Shown here in pieces: positions 1 through 10,499 of a DNA stretch of 64,000 nt. Source of the stretch: Liopterus haemorrhoidalis (Eukaryota > Arthropoda > Insecta > Coleoptera > Dytiscidae). Made by a program: the position numbers and the translations under genes. Under the pieces are notes generated by a model, which ran no database searches, was not told the origin of the DNA, and saw nothing but the letters and a program-made list of their open reading frames with translations. The DNA is taken from assembly GCA_963971575.1 (NCBI GenBank), contig OZ020611.1, positions 60,669,381 to 60,733,380 on the forward strand, written 5' to 3'. Numbering within the stretch: position 1 is the stretch's first letter; every line of letters starts with the position of its first letter.

Positions 1-727
1 CCAATCGCCTACGAGAGATGGGTAAGATTCAGAAAGTCGGCAGATGAGTTCCACATGCATTGAATGAGAGGCAGATGGAAAAACACAAAAACACTTGTGA
101 AATTTTGCTTGCACGATACAAAAGAAAGTCTTTTTTGCATCTATCATTACTGGCGATGAAAAATGGATTTATTTTGAAAATACCAACCGCAAAAAATCAT
201 GACTGAACCCAGGCTCACCATCCACATCAACTGCAAGACCGAATCGCTTTGGAAAAAAGACAATGCTCTGTACTTGGTGGGACCAAAACGGTGTGGTCTA
301 TTATGAATTGTTAAAACCTGGTGAAACAGTTAATACCCAACGCTACCAACAACAACTGATCGAATTGAACCATTCGCTGCTCATAAAACGACCAGAATAC
401 GAAAGAAGACAGCACAAGGTAATCTTTCTTCACGATAACGCTTCATCATATAAGGCAAAAGCAGTTTGCAACACATTGGAAGCACTCAAGTGGGAAGTGC
501 TACCCCATGCCGCTTACTCACCAGACTTGGCCACTTCAGATTACCACTTGTTCGCATCGATGGGTCACGCACTTGCCGAGCAGCACTTTTGTTCATATGA
601 AAATGTGAAAGAATGGCTAGATGAATGGTTTGCGGGGAAAGGGGAAGAGTTCTACAGGCGAGGTATTCACAAATTGCCTGAAAGATGGGAAAAATGTATA
701 ACTTCTAATGGAGCATACTTTGAATAA
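1..727 (+). pseudogene. Mariner DD34D transposase, broken (copy 1)
   Basis: Transposases of this family cut and paste their own element at TA sites. The readable part holds ITGDEKWIYFE near 153-180 (first catalytic Asp), FLHDN near 426-440 (second Asp) and a YSPDL..SDYHLF block near 514-550 (third Asp), so the triad is present. The gene cannot be translated as one frame: there are frame changes before about 150, and a TGA stands at about 200 where the family has Trp (KKSW). The same TGA is in copy 2. The frame downstream of the stop starts at an internal ATG at 263 and runs to the stop at 725-727. Either the family lives as non-autonomous copies or the parent already carried the stop. Confidence 0.92.
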
Positions 728-802
728 ATAAACTTTTACTGTTCTTTTGAGTCTAATGTGTTTTATTTTTAAAAAATCCGCATTTCATACTTGTAGACCT
801 GG
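1..802 (+). mobile_element. Mariner element copy 1, 5' part cut by window edge
   Basis: This is the 3' part of the same mariner family as the complete copy at 37947-39226, and the two are nearly identical where they overlap. It ends with the inverted-repeat end that reads ccaggtctacaagtatgaaa on the minus strand, followed by a TA target dinucleotide at 803-804. The window begins inside the element, so the 5' end is unseen. Enclosed is a broken transposase gene. The high similarity of the two copies suggests both were mobilised fairly recently. Confidence 0.93.
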
Positions 803-804
803 TA

Positions 805-1340
805 AACCATTATTTGTCCACTTAGTTCATGCAAAACGTGATTTTTGTCAAATTTAAATATCGATTTTTCGTAATTTAGTGCTTTAAAATTTTAATAACA
901 TATTTGAATTAATTGTTAGGGACTTTAAAAATAAGTAGGTCATAAAATAAGGTTCCAAACTTGTTGCAAATTGGTTTGTAATGTTTTCTACAATAATTTC
1001 AAAACTGTATTACTGTGATTAATCATATTTTGAATGTTATCTTCTTAAATATTTTTAATATCAGCCCTGCCTACGAAATCCTGTAAACTATGAAAATTCA
1101 CAGTTAATATATTTTTTCAGATAAACATGTTTCGTCGCATAAATGTTTACGTAATTCCTGCTAATGATATAAAAATAAAATTTCCTTATTTAGGAGGATT
1201 AATTATTTTTTTAATCCCATACTAATTCATTTGTGGCTAACAAAACATCGAGATAACATTAAATTGTCTTTCTTATAAATTCTAAGTTATTTTTTGTACG
1301 TATTTTAACATTGAATATATTGGGTCTCGTGAAAGTGTAG
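805..1340. other. AT-rich DNA without recognisable feature
   Basis: No coding pattern, RNA gene or clear repeat could be recognised here. Confidence 0.5.
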
Positions 1341-1344
1341 TTAT

Positions 1345-1785
1345 TTTTGGAAATTTGGGTATTAAATCAAAAACTATATCTCAAAAATGGTAAGAAATAG
1401 AGACCTAAGGTTTAAATCTTTAAAAAGTTTAGTTTTACGATGTTTTTTCTGTAATATTTGGTCCGTAATGACCTAAAATTAATTGGTAAAATTTTGATTT
1501 TATTTTGTAAATTTCAAAAAATCATATCTCAAAAATGGTAAGAGGTAGGGACTTGAGGTTTGAATTTTTGGAATTCTTACACCTTGTTTTGTCTAGAAAA
1601 AATTAATGTTTGGTCCGTAATGACCTAAAACTATTGAAAATTTTGATTTTTTTGTAAATTTAAAAATTCATATCTCAAAAAAGGTAAGACATAGAGATTT
1701 GAGGTTTGAATTTTTGGAATTCTCACATCTTGTTTTGTCTAGAAAAAATTAATGTTTGGTCCGTAATGACTATTAGGGAAAAATT
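1345..1785. repeat. Three-copy tandem repeat, period about 147 bp
   Basis: The phrase atatctcaaaaatggtaag recurs at about 1376, 1524 and 1670, and tttggtccgtaatgac follows it in each unit, giving spacings of 148 and 146 bp. The units differ by substitutions, so the array is not brand new. It abuts the family A repeat copy that begins near 1790 and may belong to the same larger element. Confidence 0.85.
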
Positions 1786-1789
1786 TGGA

Positions 1790-2054
1790 AAAACTTTTCA
1801 ATTTTTTTTCCTTTTATCAAAAAATGTCTCAAATAAAAGTTGTTAGTTATTGCTTTTGTTCAATATTTTTTTTCGAAATATTTTTCTGTTGTGAAATATT
1901 CGCAAAAATCTTAAAATCGACACGAGTAAACTCCCATTTTTTGTGAACCGATTTTTACCAAAAGTTGATCAACTTGTGCCATTGATGGCAGAAGCTTAAA
2001 TATGAAGTTTCATAAAAATCCTTTCAGCCGAATTTGCTCTGCACGTGTACACAG

Positions 2055-2088
<34 letters not shown>

Positions 2089-2251
2089 AGACAGACCGAC
2101 AGACATCATGCTAAAAATAGTCAAAACGTTATGTAGGGACCTCAATTCGTGGAGATCCATCGTAATCTCGAAACGTCAAAATCGGTATGATCACAATACC
2201 TCCCTTATATACATATGTTGGCGGTCGGTAAAAATATATTGTTTTTTTACA
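1790..2251 (+). repeat. Dispersed repeat family A, copy 1
   Basis: One of four copies in this window (others 4490-4995, 37620-39320, 42062-42500 reversed). All share the same order: a tract with aaagttgttagttattgc, a block around taaactcccattt, a block around gccgaatttgctctgcac, a variable (cagacgga)n array, then ctaaaaatagtcaaaacg, and all stop at ggcggtcggtaaaaa. The constant 3' end with short poly-A fits a retroposon, but I see no coding capacity and no tRNA promoter. The apparent TDRQTDRQ peptide is only the translation of the cagacaga array at about 2053-2105. Confidence 0.85.
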
Positions 2252-2334
2252 TATATTTAAATGTATTCAAAATAAAGTAATGACAAAAAATCACAATAAC
2301 CTCAAATCTACAACATTAATTTTTCATTTAGAAG

Positions 2335-3250
2335 TTAGCTCTGTTGAACAACAATATTAATGACATCATCAAAATCTATTTTATTGAAAATATCCTTCTC
2401 CACTGTAATTAACATAAAGGCTTCTAGATTTTTTTGCGAGATACTTGATCTTAGTCTGCTTTTAATAAATTTTAATGTTGAAAAACTCCGTTCACCGAAC
2501 CCTTGTGTTACAGACATAGATAGTAGATATTTTTATGCTTGACCAAGTATAGAATAAGCGTTACTTAAGATGTTATATCGGAATAATAGATATATTATAA
2601 CAAAAAATAGGACAATTTTTGCAAGCTTTTCAATAAAAGGATAAAATGGCATGTTTATCAATTTCTACTTCATCAGTAGATTGTTTATTTTCGTTTAATT
2701 TTTTGAAAGTTTCACTGACATTTACCTTTAAAATATTCCATTGAGATTTAAAATGTTGTAATTCTGAAATAATATTGTGTTGAGTTGCTTCTGGATTAAA
2801 CTGTATTAAAATACAGCTGAAATTTTGAAATGCGTTTTCAGGAATATTTTCAGAATTTTTTTTTTGAATCCAAACATGCGAAGTCATAATAAAGTAATAG
2901 GTTTTTTGGAAAACGATTTTCCATGCTTTTAATTACAGTATTTAGTATGTAATTGTAAGTATTTATTTCATACCGCTTGGATGAATATCTTACCGGTTCA
3001 TCCATAGTTTCTTTCCCGTCCATTGGTTTTCTTTTGCGTATTCTAATATCCGGTAATGCATGTTCAACTTCGACATCACATTGCATTTCATCCAGTTTAT
3101 TATTTACATAATAAACAAACACATCAGCAGAGTTCTTTACATTGTTAAATTTTCGCGTATATCCTTTAATGACTTAGTTGCATTCATAAACATACGATGA
3201 ACTTTGATGAAATCTATGTTCCTTTCTTGTAAACCTGACTCATCTCATAA
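2335..3250 (-). pseudogene. hAT transposase relic (ZMYM/TTF-type C-terminal part)
   Basis: On the minus strand the segment 2517-2335 reads GERSFSTLKFIKSRLRS and then ends in DFDDVI, which is the hAT C-terminal dimerisation motif (family form ERSFSKLK.IK.RLRS). Upstream (3122-2850) the segment with RIRKRKPMDG and then the block ending MENRFPK, and another at 2887-2630, fit the middle of the same family of zinc-finger MYM/TTF-type hAT proteins. The pieces lie in different frames with stops between them, so the gene is dead and the N-terminal zinc fingers are not seen. Family assignment rests on motif memory, not a search. Confidence 0.7.
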
Positions 3251-4200
3251 GAATATAAAATATTTACTATAATCTCTCAAAACAGTTATATAGTGTAATT
3301 TTGATTTGAAGTTGCAAATTTTTGTAGAAACGGTTTAATGAAAAGTTTTAAAATGGCTGTAACTTAAAAAGGAATTAAAAAACATAACTTTTTTCAAGGG
3401 CGGGAGGAGACAATACAGCCCCTCCCGCCCCCTGGATTCAACACTGTATATGTATAAGTGTAAAGATTGATTGTACAGTAGGCCCGAGTTTTGCACGGGC
3501 CTTGGTCTTAATGTAGAGCCTAATCACGGTCTGTGTGCCGGGTTGGTCCATAAACGTACAAATTATTTCGGGCATATTAAATTGCCTTTCGGACTTTTTA
3601 ATTGCCTTTTAAAAGACTGACTGCGTTTAAAAATTTACTTTGGACTAATTTTGTAGTGGTGGTATATATTTTCGTGTTCGGGCCGAGTCGGGACGGGCTG
3701 TTCTAACTTCAGACTCGGGTTGAGCCGGGTAAAATGATAAAGGCCCACACATATACCTATATTACACCTATAATTTGAAATTTATCGTACTTAATGAAAG
3801 CGAAATAAATATATATTTTTTTAAAATAAAACATAATAGACATAACGGTATATTATGTACATATTTAGAAAACGGCCCAATTTGTATATGGCCCATGTGG
3901 AATTTTCCACATTTTCTACATGGCCAGTCCGCCCCTGCTTTGAGCCTTTTGGGAAGTAAATAGAATTACAACGGAATAAAGAATAAGTCTATATTAATAA
4001 AGATAAAAATAACAAAAAATACATAAAGATAATAATTATATTAGACTTACTGATCATGTTCTTCGTTCTTGGATCTTTTTCAGTAAACGTTCAAATATAA
4101 AAATTAATAAATTGCAGTTACTCTTGTAAAATATTTACAAACACTTTTGACTTCACTTCTGATCAACATTTACGAACTGAGTAACTGCAAGACTGAATGT
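3251..4200. other. Mostly featureless; GC-rich hAT-like end sequences near 3478-3735
   Basis: Apart from the hairpin at 3398-3430, this stretch holds only short GC-rich motifs: cccgagttttgcacgggcc near 3483, and ggccgagtcgggacgggctg then cgggttgagccgggt at 3681-3730. They resemble the terminal sequences of decayed hAT elements. No coding signal was found. Confidence 0.3.
3398..3430. other. GC-rich perfect hairpin
   Basis: gggcgggagg at 3398-3407 is the exact reverse complement of cctcccgccc at 3421-3430, with a 13-base loop, in otherwise AT-rich DNA. It may be the end of a decayed inverted-repeat element. Confidence 0.6.
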
Positions 4201-4204
4201 CATC

Positions 4205-4268
4205 ACAGTCAGTCTTGCAGTCAGTCCACAGCCATTCTTGCAGTCAGTCCACAGCCATTCTTGCAGTC
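4205..4268. repeat. Short tandem repeat, 23-bp unit
   Basis: cagtcagtccacagccattc followed by ttg occurs at 4218 and again at 4241, with partial units on both sides. Confidence 0.8.
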
Positions 4269-4489
4269 AGCTTCATCAAGTTGAGCAAGAAGTGAACGAA
4301 TGAATTGATTTGATTTTTTGATTGAAACCTTACTATCTTTTGCGTAGGCTTATATAGTCTTCTTTAACAATAGGTGTTTTGTTTATTTACTTCCATGAAT
4401 TTAACTTTTAAAAATGAAAGGACTAAGAAGAACTCCTTTCAGTGTCATATATTCTGGTCACTATAATAGTTCAAATTAAATTAAAAAAT

Positions 4490-4778
4490 TAAGTTCAAAA
4501 TTAATTTATCAAAAAATATCTCAAATAAAAGTTGTTAGTTATTGCTTTTATAGCAACTTTTGTTAAATAAATGTTATCGAAATATTTTTCTGTTGCTAAA
4601 TATTCGCAAAAATTTTTAAATCGACACGAGTAAACTCCCATTTCTAGTCAACCAATTTTTACCAAAAGTTTATTAGCTCGTGCCATTGATGTCAAAAGCT
4701 TAAATATGAAGTTTCATAAAAATCCTTTAAGCCGAATTTGCTCTGCACCTGTACACAGACAGACGGACGGACAGACAG

Positions 4779-4848
<70 letters not shown>

Positions 4849-4995
4849 GGACAGACAGACCGACAGACATCATGCTAAAAATAGTCAAAACGTTATGTAG
4901 GGACCTCAATTCGTGGAGATCCATCGAAATCTCGAAATGTCAAAATCGGTATGATCACAATACCTCCCTTATATATGTTGGCGGTCGGTAAAAAA
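4490..4995 (+). repeat. Dispersed repeat family A, copy 2
   Basis: Same block order as copy 1, ending at ggcggtcggtaaaaa near 4995. It carries the longest cagacaga/cggacaga array of the four copies, about 4755-4867. It ends directly against the C-terminal end of the Tigger relic, so it probably landed at or near that element's edge. Confidence 0.85.
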
Positions 4996-4999
4996 TTAA

Positions 5000-5878
5000 T
5001 CCGAAAATCGTATCGGTATCGTCAGTATGCTCGTTCAAGCTTTCAGAATCCCACAAAATGTCATCTTCAGACCCATTTAAATTATTGGAAATACAGTATT
5101 TCTTAAAACCTTCACTATCGATTCAGGTTGGATTTTCTGCCAGGCGCTCACAATCCATTCTTCTAAAAGTGAGACTGAGGATTTCTTTATTTTTCCTGCA
5201 GGTCTCAAGTCTTATTGAGTGATTTCCCGCTAATACCCAATTTTTGTATTCTTTTCGTAATATGATGAGGAAGTAATGGGATTCGGACTTGTCAGAAATT
5301 AAAATTAAAACAATATTTTAACTTCGCTAACGTTTCGATTTAATATGAAATCTTCATCAGTGCTAGGTTAAAAAGTCACAAAATAAAATAAATTAGTCAG
5401 ATAAATAAAATTTAACGTCCACATAATGTGAGAGGTCATTGAACTTGCTCTTTTCGTAAGATATCTTTAAATGGTTTATTGGCCACCACATTTGCAACTG
5501 AGATGTCATACCACCAGGTATTATTACAAGATCAGATTTCAGTGCCTGAATTTTTTCCTTAACACCTGACGTAAGGTGGCCTCAAATTTCATCAAGGAAC
5601 GAGGTTTTCTCAGAGAACCTGGTCGTTTTCCCCATGTCACATTAATCCAGTCTAATACCAATTCCTCTGTGGTCCAACTGTTTACTTGGGCCCAATATTA
5701 CTCCTGGATGCAGCTTTTCATTAGGCATTGCTTGACGTTTCAATACATCGTAAGGTCGAACCTTCTGTCTATCAAAAGTAACGGCAAGCATAACAGTAAC
5801 TCTGGACTTATCGTAACCAGTTGACTTCACTAAGACCGTTTTTTTTTTAGCTTGCTTAAGGTGGTGCGGAGGCATAGG
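5000..5878 (-). pseudogene. Tigger/pogo-type transposase relic
   Basis: On the minus strand the DDE-domain part starts at 5875 and reads KSTGYDKSRVTVMLAVTFD, matching the Tigger pattern of TGHEKSHVTVMLA; later comes WINVTWGKRPGSL (about 5640-5600) and DLVIIPGGMTSQLQ (about 5540-5500). The C-terminal tail WIVSAWQKIQPESI and then SNNLNGSEDDILWDSES appears at about 5160-5030. Stops and frame changes separate the blocks, and a Penelope-like fragment at about 5262-5400 interrupts the gene. Known role of the family: a cut-and-paste transposase inserting at TA. This copy is dead. The N-terminal DNA-binding half is missing. Confidence 0.82.
5314..5375 (-). ncRNA. Hammerhead-ribozyme-like motif in a Penelope-like fragment
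   Basis: On the minus strand CTGATGA (5360-5354) is followed by one extra A, a perfect 5-bp helix II GATTT/AAATC with a 6-nt loop, then GAAA (5336-5333), then CGTTAGCG as a tiny helix III. Flanking TTTTAAC (5373-5367) pairs with GTTAAAA (5322-5316) as helix I. This is the type I layout described for Penelope-like retroelements. The base after the GAAA partner strand is A rather than the usual U, giving CGAA instead of CGUC at the cleavage site, so this copy is probably inactive. The surrounding fragment, about 5262-5400, lies inside the Tigger relic. Confidence 0.55.
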
Positions 5879-5899
5879 CGTACTAATAAGAAGGGTTGA

Positions 5900-7590
5900 T
5901 TATATTACATTCAATTACCTTGAATTTAGCACGAGTCAATTTTTTCACAGAAAATAATTAGTCAAAAAATATTGCGTTATATTCGGGTTAATACGTTAAT
6001 TATCTGACAAAAAAGGACTTAATAAATTTATTTGTCGTAAAAATACCCTAAAAAATCTGCATGTAAGCTACATGTAAATATTGCATGTAAACTACGAGGC
6101 TAAACCTCAAGTTCAAGTAAGGTCAAATAGTTCTTATCTGCTCACACACAGCATCCTTCGTTAGAAATAATTATAACAATAAGCCGCTCTTATGTCTCTC
6201 TATTGTCTTTTTGAATCTGTAACTGGTTTTTTTAACCAAGAATAATTAAAACATTTTATTTTTTTAATATGTTACTTATAGAACACGAAAATTCATATTG
6301 AAATATATTTTAGTCAGACAAATTTCTTACTTGATATTTATTGTATAAAATAACATAAGTTTTATGGAAAGTTTAACTTAAATATTATATTTCTTGAAGT
6401 TTAAACAAAACAGAACTAGAAATTTATGTGTTCAAATATTATCATATATTTTCCTAGACTTTAAATTACACATATTTATATTGAAATAACATGTTTTCTA
6501 TCAAAACAAACAAATAGTGCAATGTGAAAAATGTATTGTTTAAACATATTCACTGCCAGGGAAGGTTTGCAGTACTTCCCCAAGCCACCTTAAATTTTTG
6601 CAATAAGATTCGGCACGCACTTGTGCGTGATTGGCTGTTGGCTTATCATATCATATAACGAGCTAGCGCGTGTTTGGCAACGAACATGTTAAGATTTAAT
6701 AATCGAGTCTAAATTCCAATGGTCAATATGGCGTTAATTCATATTTCTCTCTAGTGACGGAACAGAAGATTGAAAGTTTTGATTGACTTCACATCATTAT
6801 TCACATCTTTGATCCTTATCATTATTGGTATGGTTCTTATGGGTAGCTGGAGCACAAAAGAAAAAAATTAATATGATGTATTTTTTCTTTAATATTACAG
6901 ATGAATCTAAGTATTTCATTCAACAAAAGGTGTTGAGATTTCATTATTTCAACTAATAAAGATTAGGGTTTCAAGTAATTAAAGTCAATTTGACAAAACC
7001 AAAATATAAAGAACTATTGTTCTAATATACAAACATAATTAGGCTGAGGCTGCATAATAATGCGGTGACATCATGGCGTCAAGCTTTCAGATAATATAAA
7101 ATACTTATGCTGAAGTAGTTCTTTTCTGGCTATGATTGAATAAAGATGTATAAAGCCTATATATGAGTTTTATTTAACAATCTCCAAAAACCCAATATTC
7201 CAACAAAAGGTGTCAAATTGAACACTTTTATATTTGTTTACGAGAGGATGAACTTATGGTTCCTGGCTTTGATACTTATGATGTAAGAATGTGAGCCTCT
7301 CGAGAATGACGTCTCATTAGGATGTCTAGGTCGTTGTTCTCGATGACGATGGATTAGTATTCATAGTGAAGTGGGGGCAGGCAGTGTATGCTGAGGTATT
7401 GGACTGACCTTGGATTAGTTGGAATATTGGCTCTTGCTATTGGTACCTGCTTCTAGGATTAGTAGTTGACGGTGATGAAAGATAATGGACGCGATTTATT
7501 GGAATACGGCCAGGAAGTGATGTTAATTCACAGCTTGCGCTGCATATGATATCCGCCTCAGATAGACGCCGATCAGAGTCTGGGTATTTG
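5900..7590. other. AT-rich DNA without recognisable feature
   Basis: No coding pattern, structured RNA or tandem repeat recognised. Confidence 0.5.
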
Positions 7591-8225
7591 ATAGAGTAGC
7601 TACGGCCACCGAAGTGATGTGTAGCCCAAAAGAGTACGGTTAGCGACCCGGCCTAAGCCGACATAACGCAAACCACGTAAATTATCGTAAAGAACATGGG
7701 CATCATTGAGCAGGCACTCTCCAGAACGCCTATATCACCGGGAAACTATATACTTGACATTACTGGCTTCCATTAGTCAACACCAGGCGCAGGAGGAACG
7801 AGGTCTGCCTTATGTCTGGTTGGGAATTCGTGTGCAAGGGCCAGCGGAACGTTGGCGGCCGCACACTCTCCTAAATACAGCAATCTTAGCAACAGCACGA
7901 GGTATCTATGGCCACGAAGTAACACACGTAGCTTGCCGTGAAGTCCGCGACCAAGCTTATGCCGATACAACGCTAACTACACAAACACCCTAAAGAATAC
8001 CTGCGCAGTTGAACTCGTATCCTCCACGATCATTAAGAAAGTGTATCGAAGGGTCATGATCTACAGGCCCTAGGGAATCGACAAAAACGCTGAGGGGTTG
8101 ACCCCAGCATGGTTGACTTCCAAGTAAGAATCACCTCGTAACAGCATAACATAGCTACTGCCACTACACGAAGTATAGTGGACGTATAGCCGAAAAGTGT
8201 ATGGGTTTCGTCCCGGCCTAAGTCA
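7590..8225. repeat. Degenerate repeat block, two to three diverged units
   Basis: Related phrases recur: ctacggccaccgaagtgatg plus cgacccggcctaagccgac (from about 7600), tatggccacgaagtaacac plus cgcgaccaagcttatgccga (from about 7907), and ctactgccactacacgaagt plus cgtcccggcctaagtc (from about 8155). Spacings are about 310 and 245 bp. Base composition is more GC-rich than the neighbours. An open frame of 95 codons at 7706-7993 crosses it but resembles nothing I know. Confidence 0.45.
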
Positions 8226-8644
8226 AATTTAGTTATAGAAATATCAAGGCAATTCAGGAAACACTTTTTATTTGTATAAATACGATTTTAAATATTTATT
8301 ATTAATAAGTAAAATCCTATCGCGGCCAATATAAACATTGGATTATAATATGATGAAACAATATGAAATGAAATTTGGTATGCATGCACGAAAAGTCATG
8401 AACAACCGTTGGGATTAAATAAATTGACGACTTAATAGGGGATAGGAATGATTTTTTTAAATTTTTTTATTATATTCCTCTTGTTGCATATAAACATAAA
8501 AAACAGTTTTTATTATTTTTTTTTTTTTAATTTGAAGGCTTAAAAAAATCATAAATGTATGTAGCGCGCGAAAACGACGTGTGACGTCATACCCTTCTAA
8601 CTGACACATGACACTACTAGTCTACCCAGCGTACCTAGGGATAC

Positions 8645-8925
8645 ATGACGAAATTTCACTGGACAAAATTACACGGGACAAAATTACACAGAAGAAATTA
8701 CACATAGACAGAATTACACAGGGAAGAAATTACACATAGACAGAATTACACAGGGAAGAAATTACACAAGGCCGAAATTACACATACGAAAATTACACTA
8801 AGACAAAATTACACATTTAATCTACTTTAATTTACACATACGAAAATTTTCTTCTGTGTAATTTTGTCCCGTGTAATTTTGTCCCGTGTAATTTTGTCCA
8901 GTGTAATTCTGTCCTGACACCCGTA
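8645..8925. repeat. Foldback array of a 13-15 bp motif (acaaaattacac)
   Basis: The left side repeats gacaaaattacac and variants (gacagaattacac, aagaaattacac) about ten times. The right side repeats the reverse complement gtgtaattttgtcc four times. The right outer part (gtccagtgtaattctgtcct) mirrors the left outer part (gacgaaatttcactggac). This is a foldback-type element with inverted repeats built of short tandem units, lying inside the THAP element. Confidence 0.8.
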
Positions 8926-9065
8926 CATAGTCTGTTGTGAACTTATTTGTTAACTTTTATAGGTTATGTAAAGTTAGAGTGATTTTAATTAAAATAAAGT
9001 TTAATTCTATAAAAACAATTTATACATGTTTACCGAATTAAATTTTAAATTAAAATATATAAAAT

Positions 9066-9267
9066 ATGGAAGATCCAGGCCCCAGTACTTCGAAACATAG
9101 TCGAAAATATTGTTTAGTACCAATGTGCACAAATAGTTCAATTAGAAATCCAAAAAAATAATTTATATCATTACCTGATGACGAAAGACAACAGAAAAGC
9201 TATGAGGCGAAATAAAACCGATATTTCAGAAAAAAGTAAACTTTATGTTTGTGAAGACCATTTTAAT
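9066..9267 (+). pseudogene. THAP zinc-finger exon, broken
   Basis: From ATG 9066 the reading is MEDPGPSTSKHSRKYCLVPM followed by Cys (the C-x4-C pair of a THAP finger), then a stop at NPKK*. After a frame change comes SKLYVCEDHFN, which is the distal Cys-x2-His pair of the finger. The exon would end at a textbook splice donor, aat followed by gtgagt at 9268. THAP fingers bind DNA and serve many transposases as the N-terminal recognition domain. The stop and the frameshift make this a pseudogene; downstream exons are absent. Confidence 0.75.
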
Positions 9268-9631
9268 GTGAGTACATATATTTTATAAATTATTTTAATA
9301 ATAAATGCGTGAAAAATTGTTTAAAAACAATTACAAAACTCTCAAACAATACAATATAAACACGTAAACATTATGTTTTGTCTGTATCTGTGACGTCAAA
9401 CCCTTACAGTCTCAGTCGTATCTACTCGGTAACCTTCGCGGCGTGGTCGGCTTATTTCAAATTTACAATCTTTTAATTAAAAAATTTGGCTATAATATTA
9501 ATTAAAATGTGATTTTTGTTGTGTTAGGTGACATAACTAACATTAAAATATCAAAAAAATTTAGTTTTAAGGAAATATAAATTTTATGCGTATCCCCTAT
9601 TGTAATATTTGAATTAACACTTAAAATTTTT

Positions 9632-9885
9632 TAGAGTTGACGTGGCTCCGTGTTAGGACAGTTGTCTACAGAGTACAGGGACGCGGGTTAGAATCCTCCC
9701 ACCGTCGGAATTTTATCTTCCAAAATTGCTCTCAGCTCTGGGGTCGACTCAGCCTCAAGAATTTAATACTTAAAAATGAGTACCTGTTTATACGGGTATA
9801 ATCGAACCAGTCGAAACGTCACGAGGACCTCGGTGTTTTCATATTTCTGGCCGGTTGTTTAGAAATGAAGAACTTACCTTAATGG
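9632..9885 (+). mobile_element. Possible tRNA-derived SINE
   Basis: A box-A-like tggctccgtgttagg near 9652 is followed by a box-B-like ggttagaatcc near 9686, spaced as in a tRNA gene, and then about 190 bases of unrelated body. I see no convincing cloverleaf, tail or target duplications. Confidence 0.35.
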
Positions 9886-9889
9886 CCTA

Positions 9890-10499
9890 ATGGTTACCTT
9901 AATGAACACCAGTAATGGCCTCAGTCGAAATCGTGACAAGACCAAAACAGTCATTTTCAGTATGAATAGACCCCTTAGCAATAATGCACTCTACCAGGAT
10001 ACCACTGTGAAGTTTCTTGGATTCCAGCTGGATGCTAAGCTAAGCACTTCATATCTTAAATTTGTTACTATATATAAAGGAAAATTATTGTACAAGAAAA
10101 AAAAAAATGAACAATCATAATTACAATACTAGGAATAAGGATACCTTTATAGTGCCATTTTGTAGATACAGAGCAAGTAGGAAACTGCCTCTGTTCATAG
10201 GCATTGACCTGTACAATAAGATGCCTACCTCAGTCTTAATAAGAGCCACTTTAGGAGGAAAATTAAACTTTTTCTCTTAAAAGGTGCTTATTACGATATT
10301 CAAGAATTCCTACAGGATATCGGAAACATAGACTAGAAGAATGGCTGTAACTCACAACCTAAAGCTTAATCTATGTGTATATATATATATATATATTTTA
10401 TATTATATACTTTGTGCATTGTATATATTTAGATGTAAGTTACTGTATATATATTTGTATAAAAAACTCAAATAAATATATTCATATTATTATTATTAT
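9890..10499 (+). pseudogene. LINE 3' fragment (reverse transcriptase C-terminal end and tail)
   Basis: The first frame (9890-10120) contains VKFLGFQLDAKLS, the conserved KFLGxxLD step after the reverse-transcriptase catalytic region. The next frame (10062-10280) contains NHNYNTRNKDTFIVP and then LPLFIGIDLYNKMPT, typical of the extreme C-terminus of CR1/Jockey-group proteins. The 3' end runs through aataaatatattcat into a short ATT repeat tail at about 10483-10499, like the tail of the larger LINE at 36371. It is a 5'-truncated, frameshifted copy. Confidence 0.7.

Larger units (their letters stand above)
8437..9598 (+). mobile_element. Non-autonomous DNA element with THAP exon (ISL2EU-like?)
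   Basis: The element begins aggggata at 8437 and ends tatcccct at 9598, with an AT dinucleotide on both sides (8435-8436 and 9599-9600). A direct subterminal motif tgtgacgtca followed by acccttc or acccttac sits near 8580 and 9390. Inside are a small foldback array (8645-8925) and a broken THAP-domain exon (9066-9267). A THAP N-terminus with a 2-bp AT target duplication fits the ISL2EU group of transposons. That assignment is an inference, because no DDE part remains. Confidence 0.5.

Noticed and set aside
2045..2260. Open frame encoding TDRQTDRQ repeats (also 4706-4924, 37798-38052 and 42041-42274)
   Set aside because: It is the translation of a cagacaga microsatellite inside repeat family A, with length varying freely between copies; not a gene.
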